Shown one piece after another: positions 58,310-64,000 of a DNA stretch of 64,000 bases. The number at the start of each line of letters is the position of its first letter. The stretch's first letter is position 1. This DNA comes from Peromyscus leucopus. Lineage: Eukaryota; Chordata; Mammalia; Rodentia; Cricetidae. The notes under the pieces were generated by a model, which saw nothing but the letters and a program-made list of their open reading frames with translations, did not search any database and was not told where the DNA came from. The stretch covers positions 115,926,829-115,990,828 of the forward strand of contig NC_051063.1 of assembly GCF_004664715.2 (NCBI RefSeq). Reading direction: 5' to 3'. A program made the translations under genes and the position numbers.

Positions 58310-59285
58310 ACGATCAAGGTGTGGGACAAAGATCAATAATCAATTTCAGGGACTTTTCCTTGAAATGAATATTGCCAATGACTAATTAAAGTATTACTAG
58401 TCCTTTTCTCATTTTTCTTTTTCAACAACAAGTTCTTTATTTTTGTGTTTTTGTTTTGAAATGAGAACAGAATGCTAAGAAGCAAACAAGGAAACTCATT
58501 TACTATTGTTGAAGGCAATGCATCTTGAGCCGACAGCTGAACTCACTGTCCATTGTTCAATTGCATCTCATTGTCCAGATTTGCAACATATCCTCAAATA
58601 TCATAAATGAGGAAAACCAGCACATCTTATTCCTGCATTTATAAAATGTGAGCATTGGTATTTTAATTATTTCTTTTATTGTTGAGATTATCATATAATT
58701 TTTCCTCATATATCTTCCTTTTTTTTTTTCTAGAAGAAAGCCTCTTGGTTAAAATAGCTGTGTATATAAATTAAAAGGTGTGACAAGATGGCTATTTTGA
58801 AAATGACCATTTCTCCTTCGAAGCAGATTTTCTTTAGGTCAAGTGTATAGACAGCACCTTTGCTTGGTTTATTTCGGAGACTGAATCTGAAAGATGCAGT
58901 GTCAGTCTGGAATGACTCACCAAAACAACTCACTGGAAAACTTCCTTGAAGTACTGGCTTTGCGCCTGATCTTTGAAAGGCTTGTGGAATCATTGAGTTT
59001 TGAAAATACAGGAAGCCAAGTCCAAGATCCTGCTTTAGACGATGTTGTCCTTCCTTGTCTCTAGAAGTCAAGCCTATCCTAGATGCTCCCTTTTTCTCTT
59101 CGCTCCTTCTCTTCCTTCTTTTTCTCCTTCCACTCAAAGGATCTAGATGTATGGGCTCTTACTAAATGTTTCGTTAAGGAAATATAGAATAAATTCACTT
59201 TTACCCATCTTAGGGCTGATAGGAACTTCTGGAATAGAAAGAGAGAGAAGCAGAAATTAAACACAGAGACTCATCTGGAAGAGAT
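58310..59285. other. Unclassified; 135-codon minus-strand frame at 58,730-59,137
   Basis: The 135-codon frame starts with a low-complexity basic stretch (RRKRRKRR-like) from a TTCTCC-rich tract and has no domain that I recognise. The surrounding stretch could be an extension of the antisense L1 relic at 59,290-59,640 but L1 residues are not evident. Confidence 0.35.
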
Positions 59286-59289
59286 CAAC

Positions 59290-59640
59290 TCCTTTATCTC
59301 CTTTCTCTTTCAGTCCAGATGCATCTGTCATCTCAGATTTGTCTATATTATGTATCCTTTTCCACTTTGGATAGAGAAAATTTAGGGGAACTCTAATTCT
59401 CAGAACTTTGACTCTATGTAAGACTTTATCCAGTGGCTCATGCCCATTGTCTATTACCAGAACACTTAAAAAATTGCCACATGTGCTATATATTAATTGT
59501 GTATAGAGGGAATAGACATCTTTGTCCTGTTTCTGTTTTAGTTGAAATGTTTTTAGTTTCCCTCCACTTAGTTTGATGTTGCCTATGGGCTTGCTATGAC
59601 TTGCCTTTGTTATATTGAGATTTATTTCATGCATTGCTAC
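59290..59640 (-). mobile_element. Old L1 ORF2 (RT domain) relic, antisense
   Basis: The minus-strand frame at 59,257-59,634 contains 'HSKPIGNIKLSGGKLKTFQL', which fits the segment of L1 ORF2 just upstream of the RT 'RQG' region in spacing and residues (SKP..NIK..G.KL....L). Downstream residues diverge, so only a short relic is confident. Confidence 0.5.
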
Positions 59641-59918
59641 TCTTTCTTCACAAGAACAATCTTAGAGCTTCACTGTTGGTGTTTCTAATCATAGACAATC
59701 TTATTTTAACATATGCCACTATATTTCAGTCTATTGATTATATCTCTTCCTAGTATATAGAAGACTGCTTGAGAAAGCATTATGTCTCATGTATATATAC
59801 ATCCCTTATGAGTAGTGGGGTATCATAACACAGTAGGTTCTAATTAATTGAAAATGAATGTTAAATGCACAGAAAATTTGTATGAATGGATGGATATCCT
59901 AGTTCTGACTTTTTACTG

Positions 59919-59936
59919 AAAGAATTTTAGCATATT
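59919..59936. repeat. Left target-site duplication of the young L1 (18 bp)
   Basis: The 18-bp string beginning 'aaagaattttag' is repeated without mismatch at 62,232-62,249, directly after the L1 tail. Confidence 0.95.
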
Positions 59937-62231
59937 CAATCCCCATCAAAATACCAACACAATTCTTCACAGACCTGGAAAGAATAATACTCAACTTCAT
60001 ATGGAAAAACAAAAAACCCAGGATAGCCAAAAGAATCCTGTACAATAAAACAACCTCTGGAGGCATCACGATCCCTGACTTCAAGCTCTACTATAGAGCT
60101 ACAGTAATAAAAACAGCTTGGTATTGGCATAAACACTGACACGGGGACCAATGGAATCGAATCGAAGACCCTGATATTCATCCGCACACCTATGAACATA
60201 TAATTTTTGACAAAGAAGCCAAAGGTGTACAATGGAAAAAAGAAAGCATCTTCAACAAATGGTGCTGGCATAACTAGATATCAATGTGTAGAAGGCTGCA
60301 AATAGATCCATATCTGTCACTGTGCACAAAACTTAAGTCCAAGTGGATCAAGGACCTCAACATAAATCCAGCTACTCTGAACCTGCTAGAAGAGAAAGTA
60401 GGAAGTAGTCTTGAATGCACTGGCATAGGAGATAACTTCCTAAATATAACACCAGTAGCACAGACACTGAGACAAACAATCAATCAATGGGACCTCTTGA
60501 AACTGAGAAGCTTTTGTAGAGCAAAGGATATGGTCAACAAGGCAAAGCGACAGCCTACAGAATGGGAAAAGGTCTTCACCAACCCCACATGTGACGGAGG
60601 ACAGATATCCAGAATATATAAGGAGCACAAGAAATTAGACATCAAAATGCCCAACAGTCCAATTGAGAAATGGGCCTTAGAATTAAACAGAGAATTCTCA
60701 ACAGAGGAAACTCAAATGGCTGAAAGACATTTAAGGAATTGCTCAACATCCCTAATCATCAGGGAAATGCAAATCAAAACAACTCTGAGATATCACCTTA
60801 CGCCTGTCAGAATGACTAAGATCAAAAACACTGAAGACACCTTTTGCTGGAGAAGATGTGGAACTAGGGGAACTCTCCTCCACTGCTGGTGGAAATGTAA
60901 GCCTGTACAACCACTTTGGAAATCAATATGGCACTTTCTTAGAAAATTGGGAATCAATCTCCCCCAAGATCCAGCTATACCACTCCTGGGCATATACCCA
61001 AGAAATGCTCAATCATACCACAAGAGCACTTGCTCAGCTATGTTCATATCAGCTTTTTTTTGTAATAGTCAGAACCTGGAAACAACCTAGATGCCCTTCA
61101 ACTGAAGAATGGATAAATAAAATGTGGTACACATGCACAATGGAATACTACTCAGCAGAGAAAAACAATGACATCATGAGATTTGCAGGCAAATGGATGG
61201 ATCTAGAAAAAATCATCCTGAGTGAGGTAACCCAGACTCAGAAAGAAATATATTGTATGTACTCACTCATAGGAGGATGCTAGATGTGGAACAAGGATGA
61301 CTGGACTGCTACTCACATCACCAGGGAGGCTACCTGGAAAACAGGACCCCAAGAAAGACATGGGGATCGCCCAATGACGGAAAAATGGCTGAGATCTACA
61401 TGAACAACCTGGACATGAGTGGGAGTAATGAAGGGTGAGGGTCGAGGGAAAGAGAGCCTGTGGGAGCGGGAGATCCCAGCTGGATCAAGAACAGAGAGGG
61501 AAAACAAGGAATAGGAGACCATGGTAAATTAAGACCACATGAGAAAAGGAAGAAACAAAGTGCTAGAGAGGCCCACAGAAATCCACAAAGATACCCCACA
61601 ATAGACTGCTGGCAATGGTCGAGAGACAGCCCAAACTGACCTAATCTGGTGATGGGATGGTCAAACACCCTAATAGTTGTGCCAGAAACCCCATCCAATG
61701 ACTGAGGGATCTGGATACAGACATCCACGGCTAGGCCCCGGGTGGAGCTCCGGGAGTCTAATTAGTGAGAAAGAGGAGGGTTTATATGAGCGAGAATTGT
61801 TGAAACCAAGGTTGGATAAAGCACAGGGACAAATAGCCAAACGAATGGAAACACATGAACTATAAACCAAAGGCTGAGGGGCTCCCAACTGGATCAGGCC
61901 CTCTGAATAGGTGAGGCAGTCGATTGGCTTGATCTGTTTGGGAGGCATCTAGGCAGTGGTACTGGGTCTTGTGCTCATTGCATGAGTTGGCTGTTTGAAA
62001 CCTGGGGCTTATGCAGGGACGTTTGGCTCAGTCTGGGAGGAGGGGACTGGACCTGCCTGGACTGAGTCTACCAGGTTGATCTCAGTCCTCCGGGGAGGTT
62101 TTGCCCTGGAGGAGGTGGGAATGAGGGATGGGCTGCGGGGAAGCGGAGGTGGGCAGGAGAGGGGAGAACAAAGGAATCCATGGCTGATATGTAGAACTGA
62201 ATGGTATTGTAAAATGAAATAAAATGGAAAA
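59937..62231 (+). mobile_element. Young 5'-truncated L1 (ORF2 C-terminus + 3'UTR)
   Basis: About 2.3 kb with ORF2 C-terminal sequence to the stop at 61,281-61,283, then a G-rich 3'UTR ending in an A-rich tail ('aaatgaaataaaatgg'). A perfect 18-bp target duplication and low divergence from the piece at 43,350 mark recent insertion. It lacks the endonuclease and RT domains, so it cannot mobilise itself. Confidence 0.95.
59940..61283 (+). pseudogene. ORF2: L1 ORF2 C-terminal remnant
   Basis: The longest frame, 60,284-61,090, covers much of the region downstream of RT up to the Cys-rich end ('[18 protein letters not shown]'). In-frame stops occur at 60,137 (TGA) and 60,275 (TAG). At the T8 run 61,054-61,061 the reading passes to another frame, which carries the last part ('MEYYSAEKN', 'GKWMDLEKIILSEVTQ', 'MYSLIGG') to the true stop at 61,283. 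The piece lacks everything N-terminal of the post-RT region. Confidence 0.9.
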
Positions 62232-62249
62232 AAAGAATTTTAGCATATT
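62232..62249. repeat. Right target-site duplication of the young L1
   Basis: An identical copy of the 18-bp sequence at 59,919-59,936. Confidence 0.95.
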
Positions 62250-62631
62250 TCCCCTGAAAAATGAAGAATTATTAAAAACTTTAAGATATTTCCAAACATT
62301 CTGGGGATATATTACTTGCTAGTTTCCTACTTTAACACATTCCCCTAGATTCTTTGTTTTTATGAGTTTAAAATTTTATACAAGATGTTTTGATCATATT
62401 CAGTAGTCTCCAATTCCTTCCAAATCTATCCATAGCTACCTACCCAGCTTTGTGTCCTATTATTTTTAAACCCAAGTCCAATTTGTGCTTTCCATATACT
62501 CTTTGATGTGTGGCCTTCTATTTGAGATTGGTAGACCTACTAGGGGCTACAGCCTTAAAGAAAACTGACTCTCATCCCACCATCTATAAACTGCCTACAT
62601 TTCCTCAGCTAGGGGTGAAGTCTTGTGTCCA
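62250..62631. other. No recognisable feature
   Basis: Unique-looking sequence lies between the L1 and the ERVK LTR. A piece near 62,385-62,520 loosely resembles an antisense L1 3'UTR but is too diverged to call. Confidence 0.4.
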
Positions 62632-62960
62632 TGTTGTGGGATACTTGTGATACATTGCTGTAATTGGTATAAGAAAAGGTTGAGTAGCCAGTAGCTAGGC
62701 AGAAGGTATGGGCAGGAGTTCCAGGCCAAAAGAGAAAGAAGAGAAGGAATCTAAGTGTGAAAGAGATAACAGATGACATGGAAAGAAAACAGGATGTACA
62801 AAATGGAAGAGAGGTAACACCATGTGCTAGAATGTAGATTAATATGAATGGGTTGATTTGTTATAGGAGCTAGTTAGGAACAAGCCTAAGCTTTCATAAG
62901 TAATAAGTCTCCTGTCGTTGTTTGAGAGCTGATTGGAGGGAAAGGAAAAGACTAGTTACA
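62632..62960 (+). mobile_element. ERVK (mys-like) 5' LTR
   Basis: Starts 'tgttgtgggatac' and ends 'gactagttaca'. It shares 'agccagtagctaggcaga', 'ataggagctagttaggaac' and 'gtaataagtctcctgt' with the LTRs at 20,579 and 31,753. A primer-binding-site-like sequence lies 2 bp downstream, so this is a 5' LTR and not a solo copy. Confidence 0.82.
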
Positions 62961-62962
62961 TA

Positions 62963-62980
62963 TGGCATCCAACGTGGAGG
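62963..62980 (+). other. Retroviral primer-binding site, tRNA-Lys type
   Basis: The 18 bases 'tggcatccaacgtggagg' differ at only a few positions from the tRNA-Lys(1,2) complementary site. It starts 2 bp after the LTR end, as expected for an ERVK. Confidence 0.78.
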
Positions 62981-64000
62981 CTGGGATATCCACATTGGCA
63001 CTGAAAAAGTGGTCTCATGGTTTGGCTTGATGTATAGAGACAGATCTCTTTTAAGAAGCCTTGCTGTGCAGCAGAGCACTTGAGCAGCTGGTGTGCTAGG
63101 TAAAAATGCCTGCTGGATCATGGACACAGCAGCTTCCCATGGTTGGATTGGTAAAGGCACTGGGATGAGGCTAGGCTCTTAGGGAACTGAGGCGGGTGGA
63201 ACCAGCTGCCAGAGCCATGTGGTGTCTGGTGTCTGGTGTGGCCTTTAAAGGTTTGTCTTGTGGTCAGAGAACACTGCAGGCACTCAGTAAAGCAGTACAG
63301 ATGGAAATAACCTTGAGAGAGATACAGTAAAAACTAGGTATAGACAGTCAGAGAAAAATAGTTTAAAATAATAGTAGAGTCTTTAAAGAGAGAGTAAGGT
63401 AATATAAAATATGTATGTATATATATGCCACATAAAGATGGGAAATACACAGGGTGTATGGGTCCTGTATGGTGCTTTGTTGTCTTTGAATTTTTTAAAT
63501 GCTAATGTACAAAATATAATAGCTGCTGAGAGACATTGGATTATGGAAATTGCTAAATTAAACCAATTTACATATTTTTAAAATGTCTTAATTTCAAAAT
63601 GGAAGTCAGAAAATATGTTGCGTTGGGGGAGAAGCTATGTCTTTATTTCCACAGTAAACAACAAGTTATGGTTCTCTTCAAAATTAAGGAATATCAGATT
63701 TGATTGGGGGAGATCTCAAAATCTTGGCTATAGACATAGAGAGAGAGAGAAAAAAGGAAAACTATAAGACAGGTGACATATATGCTGATCCCTCAACTTG
63801 GGAGCAGCTCTGAAACTGGATGAGACATGATAAATCTTGTTGACTACAGAGTCCTCATGACTTACTATTACATACCATCCTTTCACATGTCATGGATAGA
63901 GGTTTGGTTATACAGTCCAAACAAACTTAAGTTAACAGATGCCCATTACCTGCTCAAACATAAAACAAAAAAAATTATCTTTAACTGATTTGTGCACATC
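62981..64000 (+). mobile_element. ERVK (mys-like) internal region, continues beyond window
   Basis: From about 63,480 this is collinear with 21,320-21,660 ('gctgagagacattgg', 'atatttttaaaatgtctt', 'ggctatagacat', 'acaaaaaaaattat'). The first 0.5 kb after the primer-binding site is about 330 bp longer than in the 20,579 copy, allowing for its B1. No gag frame is visible in the kilobase present. An AT repeat lies at 63,400-63,430. Confidence 0.68.

Noticed and set aside
58020..58385. 121-codon plus-strand frame
   Set aside because: Most of it is a sense B1 SINE and its poly-A; not a gene.
58730..59137. 135-codon minus-strand frame with an Arg/Lys-rich start
   Set aside because: The basic start is a TTCTCC-type low-complexity tract and the rest matches no family that I know. 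No start context or conserved motif supports a gene.
61313..61948. Minus-strand frames of 69-110 codons
   Set aside because: They are antisense to the 3'UTR of the young L1.

Overview
The window is nuclear DNA of a muroid rodent. Evidence is the density of rodent-specific repeats: B1, B3 and B4 SINEs, Lx-type L1 3' ends, and rodent DNA-transposon-like and LTR repeats. The commonest B1 subtype reads 'gtagctttgcgcctttcctgg', and together with a multicopy mys-like ERVK LTR this points to a cricetid (hamster, deer mouse or vole type) rather than Mus. That identification comes from remembered repeat consensuses, not a search. I recognise no functional host gene, exon, tRNA, rRNA or CRISPR array. 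Nearly every open frame here is chance or part of a repeat.

Layout. 1-8.5 kb: a long rodent repeat, L1 3' ends on both strands, a B1 and two B4 SINEs. 8.5-15.5 kb: mostly old unique DNA with one B1 and L2/MIR relics. 15.55-17.03 kb: an L1 whose 5' half is inverted (twin priming). 17.04-24.4 kb: a broken gammaretrovirus-like endogenous retrovirus (ERV) on the minus strand. It retains capsid/nucleocapsid, reverse transcriptase, RNase H, integrase and env remnants. Its pol is interrupted by a plus-strand ERVK copy, a B1 and an L1 3' end. 24.4-32.1 kb: unique DNA, an old L1 ORF2 carrying a (CA)n(GA)n tract, another L1 3' end and a solo ERVK LTR. 32.1-46 kb: old DNA with MIR and L2 relics, several L1 pieces and nested rodent repeats. 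46.2-48.4 kb: a B1 with a 170-bp pyrimidine microsatellite as its tail, then two L1 3' ends. 48.4-59.9 kb: mostly unique sequence with MIR/L2 relics. 59.94-62.23 kb: a fairly young 5'-truncated L1 with a perfect 18-bp target duplication. 62.63-64.0 kb: a 5' LTR, a tRNA-Lys-type primer-binding site and internal sequence of the same ERVK family, running off the window.

The most interesting item is the N-terminal part of the gamma-like ERV env. It is an uninterrupted 129-codon frame (18,352-18,741, minus) with a signal peptide and the sequence signature of an immunoglobulin V-set domain. The rest of that provirus is riddled with stops and frameshifts. Other notable points are the nucleocapsid-to-RT deletion, the nested insertion chronology, the twin-primed L1, and a strand bias of L1 pieces (10 minus, 4 plus) that would fit a plus-strand host transcript if the window is intronic.
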